From positions 62,001 to 126,000 of the forward strand of contig NZ_JBNGOT010000009.1 of NCBI RefSeq assembly GCF_050589705.1: a DNA stretch of 64,000 nt, read 5' to 3'. Both the position numbers and the translations under genes were made by a program. Shown piece after piece: positions 37,097-44,853 of this stretch (position 1 is the first letter of the stretch; the number at the start of each line of letters is the position of its first letter). Under the pieces are notes generated by a model that saw only the letters and a program-made list of their open reading frames with translations, was not told the origin of the DNA and made no database searches. Origin of the DNA: Sunxiuqinia rutila (GTDB lineage Bacteria > Bacteroidota > Bacteroidia > Bacteroidales > Prolixibacteraceae).

Positions 37097-37182
37097 AAAA
37101 GCATTCAAATTGACACCTTAGCGGAAAATTCACAAAAACACACCACCCACAATACCAAACACTTAACTCATTCTCATTTTCG

Positions 37183-37197
37183 TGGCACATCCCTTGC
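37183..37197 (+). promoter_or_regulatory. Sigma-54 (-24/-12) promoter
   Basis: TGGCAC, 5 bases, TTGC: an exact match to the RpoN promoter core, including the invariant GG and GC with 10 bases between them. A half-site (TTCTCATTTT, 37171-37180) touches it upstream. Transcription should begin near 37208, about 33 bases before the coiled-coil gene. The sigma-54 activator gene lies directly upstream. Confidence 0.85.
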
Positions 37198-37240
37198 CTA
37201 TCCGTATCCATATAAATCTAAATGGATGGAGGATACTATC

Positions 37241-38155
37241 ATGGATAATACACGAAAAAAGCAATTAGGAATTATACTTACAGCTGTTGTTGTTGTTTTA
37301 CTGGCAGCAGTTGGATCAATCTATGTTTACACACAGAAACAAACTGAAGTCGAAACTTTGGCTTCAGAAAACATGAACCTCAACGAACTTATTGAAGGAC
37401 GTGATTCCGTCGTGAATGAGCTGGTAACTGCGTTCAACGATATTGAAAACAACTTGAAATTCATCAAGGAAAAAAGAAAGCAACTATCAATTGAGCAAAA
37501 CAAAGAAGGAGGCATTGATCAAAAACAGGCCATTCTTGAAGACATCAACCTGATGAATGAAATGCTGGAAGAGAGCAGCAAGCATATAGATGATCTGGAG
37601 AAAAAACTAAAAAGCTCAGGCATTAAACTGAATAGTTTCCAGCAAAAAATTGCCTCCCTATCGCAAACAGTTAATCTTCAAACCGCCGAAATGACAGAAC
37701 TTCGCAAGGTCATTGAAGAAAAAGAACAGCAAGTGGCCGACTTGAACCAGAAAGTGGAAACCATGGAGTTTGAAATTGCCAAACAAACCGACACGCTGGA
37801 AAGCAAACTCAATATTATTGACCAACAAACCTTGGAGTTAAACACCGCCCACATCGCATATGGAACCTATAAGGAACTGAAAGAAAAAGGCCTGTTAACC
37901 AAAGAGGGAGGTTTCTTATGGATTGGTCAGAATAAAACAATTCAGGAAAATTTTGACGAAGAGTATTTCACGGAATTAAATATTCAGGAGACGAAAACCA
38001 TTCCGTTACACTCGAAAAAAGCAAAAATTATTTCAGAACATCCAGCTAATTCTTATACCTTAGTAGAAGAAGATGGACAGGTTGCTTACCTGCAAATTGA
38101 AGATCCCGAGGAATTTTGGAAGATTTCAAAATACGCTGTAATCGAAGTTAAATAA
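37241..38155 (+). CDS. Membrane-anchored coiled-coil protein under sigma-54 control
   Basis: 304 residues from ATG 37241, which has a GGAGG 8 bases upstream (37228-37232). An ATG at 37226 lies before that sequence and is less likely. One membrane helix (about 10-29, IILTAVVVVLLAAVGSIYVY) follows a short basic start. A long charged coiled coil (about 35-205) comes next, then a small compact C-terminal domain (about 210-304) with GGFLWIGQNKTI and a final SYTLVEEDGQVAYLQIEDPEEFW, possibly SH3-like. I do not recognise the family. It is first gene after the sigma-54 promoter, with the DUF4382 gene 67 bases downstream. Confidence 0.85.
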   Translation: MDNTRKKQLGIILTAVVVVLLAAVGSIYVYTQKQTEVETLASENMNLNELIEGRDSVVNELVTAFNDIENNLKFIKEKRKQLSIEQNKEGGIDQKQAILEDINLMNEMLEESSKHIDDLEKKLKSSGIKLNSFQQKIASLSQTVNLQTAEMTELRKVIEEKEQQVADLNQKVETMEFEIAKQTDTLESKLNIIDQQTLELNTAHIAYGTYKELKEKGLLTKEGGFLWIGQNKTIQENFDEEYFTELNIQETKTIPLHSKKAKIISEHPANSYTLVEEDGQVAYLQIEDPEEFWKISKYAVIEVK

Positions 38156-38222
38156 CTCATAAACAACCAGAATACAGTTTATGATTAAAAAATAAAAACC
38201 CCAAAAAGAAAGTTAGTTAATT

Positions 38223-39134
38223 ATGAGAAATCAAAAATTAAGAAAAAACTCACTTTTCACAATTGCACTTTTAGCACTGAGCACGCTCTTTGTTGCCTGC
38301 TCACAAGATGATAACAACATTGAGAACCTGGATGGAAAAGGCCGATTGACAGTTAATATTACAGATGCGCCCTTCCCCATTGACATTGTTGATAAAACAG
38401 TAGTAACCATTGACCGGTTAAGCATCGGCTCTGCCGCAGAAGGAGAGGACGAAGGCAATTTCCTGGTACTTTCAGAGGAAGAACGTGAAATTGACCTGCT
38501 GGACCTAACGCATGGAGTAACTCTGGAACTGGCTTCGGTTGATATCGATGCAGGAACTTACGACGAGATTAGATTACACGTTGTGGATGCCAAAGTTTTA
38601 CTGAAAGATGGCACCGAGTTCGACCTGAAAATTCCGAGCGGTAGCAGCAGTGGACTGAAAATAAAGATAGCGCCTGCGGTAACGATCGAAGAAGGATTGG
38701 AATCAACCGTTCTACTGGATTTTGATGTCAGCAAATCCTTTGTTATGCAAGGCAACATGAACACGCCAGCGGGCATTAAAGGATTCCTGTTTAAACCAGT
38801 TATTCGCTGCGTATTCGAAGGCTTTACCGGACAAATTGAAGGAACAGTTACGGACACTTCAGCAGTTGTTTTACCCAACGCGCTGGTAAAAGTATGGAAT
38901 CTGACTCCTGAAATGGAGCCTGACACCGTTGTCACTTCCGGCTTTACAAACGAAACCGGCTACTATAAAATAATTGGTCTTCCTGAAGGTACCTATCACC
39001 TAACCGGAGAATTGGAAAATTATGAAACCCTTCTAATCGAAGAAGTAGCTGTTGAATCCAAAGTGACCACAACCGTTGACTTCGAGTTAACACCTGTTGA
39101 ACCAGAAGCGCCTGCAGAAGAAACAGGCGAATAA
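38223..39134 (+). CDS. DUF4382 lipoprotein with C-terminal Ig-like/carboxypeptidase-regulatory domain
   Basis: 303 residues with a lipobox (TLFVAC|S, Cys26). A DUF4382 domain (about 38-190) begins GRLTVNITDAPFPIDIVDKTVVTIDRL and includes ITIAPAVTI-type strands. Then a CarboxypepD_reg/Cna-B-like domain (about 198-290, GQIEGTVTDTSAVVLPNALVKV...TNETGYYKIIGLPEGTYHL) and a Pro/Glu tail. DUF4382 proteins are envelope lipoproteins of unknown role. By position it is the second gene of the sigma-54 transcript and is followed by a terminator. Confidence 0.88.
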   Translation: MRNQKLRKNSLFTIALLALSTLFVACSQDDNNIENLDGKGRLTVNITDAPFPIDIVDKTVVTIDRLSIGSAAEGEDEGNFLVLSEEEREIDLLDLTHGVTLELASVDIDAGTYDEIRLHVVDAKVLLKDGTEFDLKIPSGSSSGLKIKIAPAVTIEEGLESTVLLDFDVSKSFVMQGNMNTPAGIKGFLFKPVIRCVFEGFTGQIEGTVTDTSAVVLPNALVKVWNLTPEMEPDTVVTSGFTNETGYYKIIGLPEGTYHLTGELENYETLLIEEVAVESKVTTTVDFELTPVEPEAPAEETGE

Positions 39135-39180
39135 GTATTAAGCACACTCAAATCTTCACGTATATATTACAACACTCAAA

Positions 39181-39217
39181 ATGCCATCCGGACAGAGGTT
39201 CGGGTGGTATTTTTGTT
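39181..39217 (+). terminator. Terminator after the DUF4382 gene
   Basis: ATGCCATCCG pairs with CGGGTGGTAT (two G-T pairs) around a 10-base loop and is followed by TTTTGTTTTT, about 46 bases past the stop codon. Confidence 0.75.
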
Positions 39218-39420
39218 TTTAGGCACTGGCGATAACGCTCCACTGCTCACCTCCCCTAAAACAGCTAAGGCCAAACCATCCCTTCTAGCTTTCCCTGCTT
39301 GTTTACCCGAACAATACTTCTCCGGACACTTAGCACTTTTTACAATACAAAAATCGGCTATCACAGCTGCTGTCAGTTAAAATTCAATACCGATGTAATG
39401 AAAAGACGCCATATACGTCT

Positions 39421-39428
39421 TAATTTTG
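39421..39428 (+). promoter_or_regulatory. Putative -7 box of the ECF sigma gene
   Basis: TAATTTTG fits TAnnTTTG and lies 24 bases before the ATG at 39453, leaving room for a short leader. It overlaps the alternative TTG start at 39426, which argues against that start. Confidence 0.45.
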
Positions 39429-39452
39429 AATGCAGACAAGAATGAACAGCAT

Positions 39453-40001
39453 ATGTTAGCCAAAGAGTTTAAGACATTAATCCTGCCATTAAGTAGAAAA
39501 CTTCATCAGTTTGCCACCAGGCTTACTCAAAATGATGAAGTTGCCAGGGATGTTGTTCAGGATGTATTCCTGAAGCTTTGGCAAAAACGCAGCAGCCTGA
39601 GGCAAATTGAAAACATCGAAGCCTTTGCCATGCGCATGATCAGAAACAAGTGTTATGACCTGCATCGGGGGCATCGAACCTATTCGCTGGAAGAGCAACA
39701 GAGCAGCTGGCACGAAGAAGAAAAAAGTGACCTGAGAGAGGAGTTGGATTTGTCGGAAACAGCCCGGATTATCAAAAAGCTGATCAACCAACTGCCTGAG
39801 CTACAACAAAAGGTGATGCACATGCGTGACATTGAACAGTTGACTTATGATGAAATTGTTGATCAAACAGGATTAAACATCAACGCCATTCGGGTCAACC
39901 TATCGCGGGCACGAAAAAAAGTAAGAGACGAATTATCTAAATATCAAGATTATGGAATTGAAAGAAATCAAACAAATACTGCAAAAATACTGGGAAGGTG
40001 A
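39453..40001 (+). CDS. ECF-type RNA polymerase sigma factor
   Basis: 182 residues from ATG 39453 (MLAKEFKTLI). Region 2 is clear: LTQNDEVARDVVQDVFLKLWQ and EAFAMRMIRNKCYDLHRG. So is region 4: LPELQQKVMHMRDIEQLTYDEIV...INAIRVNLSRARKKVRDEL. It is in the Bacteroidota ECF group. Its last 50 bases overlap the next gene in another frame, which suggests coupled translation with the putative anti-sigma factor. A TTG start at 39426 would add 9 residues but overlaps the -7 box. Confidence 0.93.
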   Translation: MLAKEFKTLILPLSRKLHQFATRLTQNDEVARDVVQDVFLKLWQKRSSLRQIENIEAFAMRMIRNKCYDLHRGHRTYSLEEQQSSWHEEEKSDLREELDLSETARIIKKLINQLPELQQKVMHMRDIEQLTYDEIVDQTGLNINAIRVNLSRARKKVRDELSKYQDYGIERNQTNTAKILGR

Positions 40002-40500
40002 GACGACGGATCAGGAAGAGCGGTTATTGACCGATTACTTCAACTCCAATAACATCGCTCCGGAATTGCAACAGGAACAACCCTTTTTTGCGGGTTTAGC
40101 TGAACTGACAGATGACAAGCGAGATGAAGCTTTGGAAGAAGACATCATGAACCATATTCTGGAGCAAGAACACCGCGAAAAGACACACTACCGATGGTTG
40201 TGGCAAACAGTAAGCGGCATTGCAGCAGCCTTGATGATTGCTATTTTAGCCGTAAACCTGACGAGCAATCAAAAACCCTGGCAAGATACGTACAGCAATC
40301 CGGATCAGGCTTACGCAAAAGCTTCAAGCACCTTGCAATATGTAGCCGGGTATTACCAGAAAGGCATGAAGGGACTTGAACCGGTAAAAACCATCAATCA
40401 GGCCTCTACCCCCCTACACTCAAGCCTCAACAAGCTTGAGAAGGGATTTCAGGAAATACAAAAAGTGGAAATAATCAATGAAAAACTAAAAAAACAATAA
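39952..40500 (+). CDS. Putative anti-sigma factor (single-pass membrane protein)
   Basis: 182 residues. The N-terminal cytoplasmic part (about 1-80, acidic and helical: LKEIKQILQKYWEGETTDQEERLLTDYF) resembles the sigma-binding region of FecR-like and zinc-free anti-sigma proteins of this phylum. There is one membrane helix (about 85-105) and a periplasmic tail of about 75 residues. It overlaps the ECF sigma gene by 50 bases, and the DUF4252 gene starts 2 bases after its stop. The anti-sigma role is inferred from position and topology. Confidence 0.8.
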   Translation: MELKEIKQILQKYWEGETTDQEERLLTDYFNSNNIAPELQQEQPFFAGLAELTDDKRDEALEEDIMNHILEQEHREKTHYRWLWQTVSGIAAALMIAILAVNLTSNQKPWQDTYSNPDQAYAKASSTLQYVAGYYQKGMKGLEPVKTINQASTPLHSSLNKLEKGFQEIQKVEIINEKLKKQ

Positions 40501-40502
40501 TC

Positions 40503-41015
40503 ATGAAAAAGCTCATTTTGATACTGATTTGCCTGATCCCGCTTTTTGGGATGGCTCAGAAAAACCCTGTGGACAAATTATTTGAGAAATACGCCAATAA
40601 AAAAGGACTGACAACGGTCAACATCAGCGGAGCCCTTTTAAGCTTTGCCAGCAAAATAGATAGTGGTTCCGCCGAAGCCAATGTTCTTTCAGGCCTTGAT
40701 GGCGTCCGGATTCTGGCTGTTGATGATGATGAACTTAACCGATCGCTCGATTTCTACAAAGAACTGGAAGCCGACGGATTCTTCAAAAATCATCAATATG
40801 AGGTTTTGATGGAAGTAACTGAAGCCAATGAAGTGGTTCGCTTTTTTGCCCGGGATGCTGGAAACGGCAAATTTTCGGAATTACTCTTGGTGGTTGGCGG
40901 AGATGACAATGCCCTGATTAGCATTCGTGGCATCATTGACCCGGAAAACATCGGAAAAATTACTGGAGCATTGGATATTGACGTTCTATCCGATGATAAA
41001 AAGAAAGAGCAATAA
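40503..41015 (+). CDS. DUF4252 exported protein
   Basis: 170 residues with a signal peptide (1-18, ending GMAQ). The mature part starts NPVDKLFEKYANKKGLTTVNISGALL, which is typical of DUF4252, with VRILAVDDD and a C-terminal VGGDDNALISIRGIIDPENIGKI. This family commonly accompanies an ECF sigma/anti-sigma pair in Bacteroidota, as here (2-base gap). Function unknown, presumably envelope-linked. Confidence 0.9.
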   Translation: MKKLILILICLIPLFGMAQKNPVDKLFEKYANKKGLTTVNISGALLSFASKIDSGSAEANVLSGLDGVRILAVDDDELNRSLDFYKELEADGFFKNHQYEVLMEVTEANEVVRFFARDAGNGKFSELLLVVGGDDNALISIRGIIDPENIGKITGALDIDVLSDDKKKEQ

Positions 41016-41037
41016 ATTCATGTCGCAGATTGAATAC

Positions 41038-41071
41038 AAAAAAAAGGGAGGTTTTAACCTCCCTTTTTTTT
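41038..41071. terminator. Bidirectional terminator
   Basis: AAAAAAAAGGGAGG and CCTCCCTTTTTTTT pair perfectly around a 6-base loop, between the DUF4252 gene and the convergent HU gene. Confidence 0.93.
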
Positions 41072-41094
41072 GTATTATCTTTTCATCATGCGCA

Positions 41095-41364
41095 TTACAC
41101 TGCATCACTCAATTCAGCACCTGGCTTGAATTTTACGACTTTCTTTTCAGGAATTTCAATAGGAGCTCCAGATTGTGGATTTCTTCCTGTTCGTGCACTA
41201 CGAGTTGAAACCGCGAAAGATCCAAATCCGATTAAGGCAACACGGTCACCGTTTTTTAAGGCGTCAGTTGTAGATTCTACGAAAGCATCCAGTGCTTTTT
41301 TAGCATCCGCTTTAGTTAGACCAGCTTTTTCAGCAATTGCGTCAATTAATTGAGCTTTGTTCAT
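41095..41364 (-). CDS. HU-family DNA-binding protein
   Basis: 89-residue nucleoid protein. Helical body MNKAQLIDAIAEKAGLTKADAKKALDAF, then GDRVALIGFGSFAVSTRSARTGRNPQSG for the arm with the Pro that intercalates in DNA, then KKVVKFKPGAELSDAV. It forms a DNA-bending homodimer. It is a single gene with an A/T-rich upstream region of 230 bases. Confidence 0.97.
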   Translation of the reverse strand: MNKAQLIDAIAEKAGLTKADAKKALDAFVESTTDALKNGDRVALIGFGSFAVSTRSARTGRNPQSGAPIEIPEKKVVKFKPGAELSDAV

Positions 41365-41596
41365 AAGAAAAACTTGTTTAGGGTTAAAAATAAACTGATT
41401 AAAATAACTTTATAATTAATACACTTTAAATTCAAGGCATAAAAAAAGAATTTAAACTTTCTAAAACCTTAGTAAAATCGGTGCTTTCGAAAGCTTAAAT
41501 TTTACGTTTTATAAAATTCTAAAATATGATTCAATTTTGCAACCTTTATTGAACTTTTTTTTTTTTCTATTTCAAAGATTTTTTCTGCCTATTATT

Positions 41597-41626
41597 TTTG
41601 TGTTTCAAAAAATTCATATACTTTTG
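41597..41626 (+). promoter_or_regulatory. Promoter of tRNA-Ser copy 1
   Basis: TTTG (41597-41600), 18 bases, TACTTTTG (41619-41626): close to the -33/-7 pattern, 13 bases before the tRNA. Confidence 0.6.
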
Positions 41627-41639
41627 CCGCCATATCCAC

Positions 41640-41724
41640 GGAGAGATGGCAGAGTGGTCGAATGCGGCGGTCTTGAAAACCGTTGATCTTCACGGATCCG
41701 GGGGTTCGAATCCCTCTCTCTCCG
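41640..41724 (+). tRNA. tRNA-Ser (UGA), copy 1
   Basis: 85 bases with a perfect 7-bp acceptor (GGAGAGA / TCTCTCC). Anticodon TGA is at 41674-41676 in loop CTTGAAA, the long variable arm is typical of serine tRNAs, and the T-loop is TTCGAAT. CCA is not encoded (GCA follows). A terminator follows at once. Confidence 0.97.
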
Positions 41725-41733
41725 CAGACCACC

Positions 41734-41769
41734 AAAAAGCTGTAAGCAATTCGCTTACAGCTTTTTTTT
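41734..41769 (+). terminator. Terminator of tRNA-Ser copy 1
   Basis: AAAAAGCTGTAAGC and GCTTACAGCTTTTT form a perfect stem with 5-base loop, then eight T. Confidence 0.93.
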
Positions 41770-41942
41770 ATTCATACCACCCTCAAAATCCATTTAACAA
41801 ATTGCATATAAAGTCCAATGAAAAGGGGAAAGGGCTAGTCTCTCATACCAATTCACCAGGTTTTAGCCTACTCCAAAAGCAGCAAAGACCATTATTATCT
41901 TAGCTAGGAATGCTTTTTTAAAAATACAATCCTCAAAATCCA

Positions 41943-41971
41943 TTGTGTTTCAAAAAATTCATATACTTTTG
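41943..41971 (+). promoter_or_regulatory. Promoter of tRNA-Ser copy 2
   Basis: TTG (41943-41945), 18 bases, TACTTTTG (41964-41971), a copy of the promoter before copy 1. Confidence 0.6.
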
Positions 41972-41984
41972 CCGCCACATCCAC

Positions 41985-42069
41985 GGAGAGATGGCAGAGT
42001 GGTCGAATGCGGCGGTCTTGAAAACCGTTGATCTTCACGGATCCGGGGGTTCGAATCCCTCTCTCTCCG
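41985..42069 (+). tRNA. tRNA-Ser (UGA), copy 2
   Basis: Base-for-base the same 85-base tRNA as copy 1, with anticodon TGA at 42019-42021 and no encoded CCA. Confidence 0.97.
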
Positions 42070-42404
42070 CAGACCACCAAAAAGCTGTAAGTATTTCGCT
42101 TACAGCTTTTTTTATTTATACCACCCTCAAATTCCTTCTAACAAGTAGCCTATAAAGTCCGAGGAAAAAGCTATCCTTCCCGACTAATTTTGGAAGGCAA
42201 TAGGACATTTTTCCCAAGATTCTGCCAGTATATTTCGGTATAACTCCCCCTCACAAAGCACAAAAACCACCAAAATCCATTAATCTGAATCATAATTCCG
42301 CTTCACAAATACCCATTTCTGGTGATTGTAAGGTCCTCCTCTGCCCGCTTACTTTGTACCTCACAATACATAACATATAGTATCAATTCTTAACCTTATT
42401 TACA
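42070..42404. other. Gene-free stretch between tRNA-Ser copy 2 and the siderophore receptor
   Basis: 335 bases. It holds the terminator at 42079-42113, the decaying end of the duplication to about 42162, and a promoter-like pair before the receptor (TTG 42326-42328, then TTACTTTG 42349-42356, one mismatch). No reading frame or RNA gene was seen. An iron-responsive operator is expected for such a receptor, but I could not identify one with confidence. Confidence 0.6.
42079..42113 (+). terminator. Terminator of tRNA-Ser copy 2
   Basis: AAAAAGCTGTAAG and CTTACAGCTTTTT with a T-run. Same hairpin as after copy 1, with changes only in the loop and tail. Confidence 0.93.
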
Positions 42405-44789
42405 ATGTTAAAACTATTAACATCTCTAGCTATTTTCATATTCATAGTCAACCTAAATACCACATTTGCTCAAACAACTAAAGGAATTGTTTACGATGAA
42501 AACAATAATCCGCTACCCTATGCCAGTGTAATGATCGAAAATTCAAGACAAGGAACCATCACCAATGTATCGGGTCATTTTTCCATCCCCAAAATGCCAC
42601 TTGGGCGCCAAACCCTTGTTGTAAGCTTCATCGGCTACCGAAAAACAAGCAAAGAAGTTGTCATTAAAGCGAATTCGACTGTTGATGTAAACTTCCACCT
42701 GGAAGTGGATCCCAATTCAATTAATGAAGTTGAAGTATTTGGCAGCCGCTACAAACAACCCGAAAAGATTGCAACAATTACGCGTATGCCCTTACGTCCA
42801 AGTGAGCAAATTCAAAGTATTTCCGTCATTTCAGAAAAAATGATTGCTCAACAAGGCGTTCAAACTATTACGGAAGCAGTACAGAACATTCCGGGTGTAA
42901 CCCTTTTTGGATCCTACGGAGGAGTGCGCGAAAGTATGAGTATTCGTGGCTGCCGGGGAGTACCGGTCCTCAAAAATGGCGTTCGTATCGATTCGGATTT
43001 CCGCACAGGCTCAGCACTATCCGAAATGCAGGGTGTAGAAAGTGTTCAGGTGATTAAAGGTTCCGCAGCAATAACTCAAGGATTGGGTAACGATTTAGGA
43101 AGCCCCGGGGGTATTATCAACGTTGTAACAAAAACTCCAAAGTTTGAAAACTCAGGAAAAGCTTCCCTCCGACTAGGCAGCTGGGGCTATGTGCGTCCCG
43201 CCTTCGATGTGCAGGGAATTTTGAATGAGCAAAAGACAGTGGCCTTCCGCCTGAATGGAGTCTTCCAACGGGCCGATAATTACCGTCCTGTGATAAACAG
43301 TAACCGCGTTTACATCAACCCATCAATGGAGTTCAGGCCCAACGACAAAACCAAGATCACCGTTGAGCTGGACTATTTGAATGATAACCGGACGCCACAT
43401 ACCAGCACGGTAAATTTGGCGCCAAATGATACCGAAAACTTTTACGACCTGCCTTTTGACCAATTTTTGGGTTTTGATAAGGACAATGCCAATAACAAAA
43501 CCTTAACCTATGCAGCAAGAGCCAACCGAATCCTGACCGATCATTTCAGCCTACGCGCAGCTTATTTTCACTCTTCTTACCAAGTGGACAATACGTCAAG
43601 TTCTGTTTCAACGGTTGTTGATGGCGACTATTCCAAACGCGCCCGAAGTCTTTCCAGATCGTTGAGAGATGACCAAAATTCCACTTTTCAACTCGACTTT
43701 ATTGGTCAAGATATCTACACGGGTGACTTCAAACACACCTTCCAGTTCGGGTTTGACTATAAAACGACCGAGCTAAGCACCACAAGCTTTGGCTCCGCTT
43801 TTATCGATACAATCAATGTCACCCAGCCAGTTATTAACAACACCTTGGGCGATGTCAATCTAACGAAACAAAGCCCCGTTGAATCAGAGAGCTCTTCCTA
43901 TGGTTTTCTAGCTCAAGAAGTCTTAAGCTACAAGGAGTTCATTCGAGCCATTTTAGCATTACGATACAGCTATTCGAGTGCCATCAATACTAGAAGCGTA
44001 GGACCAATTCCGGGCGACGCCTGGAATCCGATGCTTGGCTTAATGGTAAGTCCCATCAAAAACATCAACCTGTTTGGGTCTTATTCAACCACAACCAGCT
44101 TACGTTCTGCTGCCAGATTAATGGCCGATGGCGGCGAAATTGGCCCGTCAAATACCAAGCAGTTTGAGGTAGGTTTAAAATCTGATTGGTTGGATAATAA
44201 GCTGCGTTTCAACTTTACCTATTTCGATATTATTACCGAAAACCTTTCGAACACTGAATACATTGAAGGCACCAACCAACCCACTGGTTATTACTTTAAA
44301 GCCGGTGATTTAAAACGCAATGGGATTGAAACAGAGCTAAGTGGACAGTTAACTGATGACCTTCAGGTAATTTTAGGGTATGCCTACCTGGATGCCCGCT
44401 ATGAAAACAGTCCATCCTATGTTGATGGGTCAGCTCCCATGAATGCGCCAGAGCACACAGCCAACGGCTGGGTTTATTACTCCTTCAACAAAAGTGCCTT
44501 AAAAGGCCTATCATTGGGCTTAGGAGCCTATTATGTTGGAGAGAAACCTTCCAATGAATATTTGGTCAAACCAGACGGACATGGCACACCGGTAGGAACC
44601 AAGCCATTTAATATGCCGGCATACACGACCGTAAATGCACAAGTGGCTTATGCAACAGGAGACTTTACAATCCGCGCTTTTCTCAATAATCTCTTCGATC
44701 AAGTAGGATACAATGCTTATTTCCGGGGTGGTTACATCAACCAAATTGATCCTCGAAATTTTGCAGTAACGCTATCCTACCAGTTCTAA
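42405..44789 (+). CDS. TonB-dependent siderophore-type receptor
   Basis: 794-residue outer-membrane receptor. It has a signal peptide (1-22, ending FAQ), a CarboxypepD_reg-like domain (about 25-100), a plug (about 125-240: ITEAVQNIPGVTLFG, ESMSIRGCRG, QVIKGSAAITQGLG, PGGIINVVTKTP) and a 22-strand barrel ending in YQF. The plug pattern matches siderophore receptors of the FhuA/FoxA class. The PepSY gene downstream supports a ferric-siderophore role, since that family includes siderophore-reducing membrane proteins. Confidence 0.92.
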   Translation: MLKLLTSLAIFIFIVNLNTTFAQTTKGIVYDENNNPLPYASVMIENSRQGTITNVSGHFSIPKMPLGRQTLVVSFIGYRKTSKEVVIKANSTVDVNFHLEVDPNSINEVEVFGSRYKQPEKIATITRMPLRPSEQIQSISVISEKMIAQQGVQTITEAVQNIPGVTLFGSYGGVRESMSIRGCRGVPVLKNGVRIDSDFRTGSALSEMQGVESVQVIKGSAAITQGLGNDLGSPGGIINVVTKTPKFENSGKASLRLGSWGYVRPAFDVQGILNEQKTVAFRLNGVFQRADNYRPVINSNRVYINPSMEFRPNDKTKITVELDYLNDNRTPHTSTVNLAPNDTENFYDLPFDQFLGFDKDNANNKTLTYAARANRILTDHFSLRAAYFHSSYQVDNTSSSVSTVVDGDYSKRARSLSRSLRDDQNSTFQLDFIGQDIYTGDFKHTFQFGFDYKTTELSTTSFGSAFIDTINVTQPVINNTLGDVNLTKQSPVESESSSYGFLAQEVLSYKEFIRAILALRYSYSSAINTRSVGPIPGDAWNPMLGLMVSPIKNINLFGSYSTTTSLRSAARLMADGGEIGPSNTKQFEVGLKSDWLDNKLRFNFTYFDIITENLSNTEYIEGTNQPTGYYFKAGDLKRNGIETELSGQLTDDLQVILGYAYLDARYENSPSYVDGSAPMNAPEHTANGWVYYSFNKSALKGLSLGLGAYYVGEKPSNEYLVKPDGHGTPVGTKPFNMPAYTTVNAQVAYATGDFTIRAFLNNLFDQVGYNAYFRGGYINQIDPRNFAVTLSYQF

Positions 44790-44800
44790 TAGCAACAAGC

Positions 44801-44831
44801 AAAGTCCCCGCCCTCCCATGGTGGGGACTTT
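44801..44831 (+). terminator. Intergenic hairpin in the receptor-PepSY unit
   Basis: AAAGTCCCCGCC pairs with GGTGGGGACTTT (one mismatch) around a 7-base loop. No T-run follows, so it may only weaken read-through or protect mRNA, lowering expression of the second gene. Confidence 0.5.
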
Positions 44832-44853
44832 CATTCAAACAACAAGATCATTT

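Larger units (their letters stand above)
41600..41780 (+). repeat. Tandem duplication unit 1 (tRNA-Ser with promoter and terminator)
   Basis: The block from the promoter through the terminator and on past it recurs at 41944-42125, 345 bases later. The promoter half differs by one base (ATATCC / ACATCC). The tRNA part is identical, and the terminator loop and tail have diverged slightly. The sequence CCTCAAAATCCATT ends unit 1 and also precedes unit 2, which marks the likely junction. Confidence 0.8.
41944..42125 (+). repeat. Tandem duplication unit 2 (tRNA-Ser with promoter and terminator)
   Basis: Second copy of the block at 41600-41780. The similarity continues more weakly to about 42162 (ATAAAGTCC), so the original unit was longer. 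Confidence 0.8.

Noticed and set aside
41598..42155. Two open frames reading MAEWSNAAVLKTVDLHGSGG across the tRNA-Ser genes
   Set aside because: They are translations of the tRNA sequences themselves, a well-known false protein. The tRNA structure is complete.
44818..44853. Upstream ATG start of the PepSY gene
   Set aside because: It lies within the intergenic hairpin and adds 12 residues before a normal N-terminal membrane helix.
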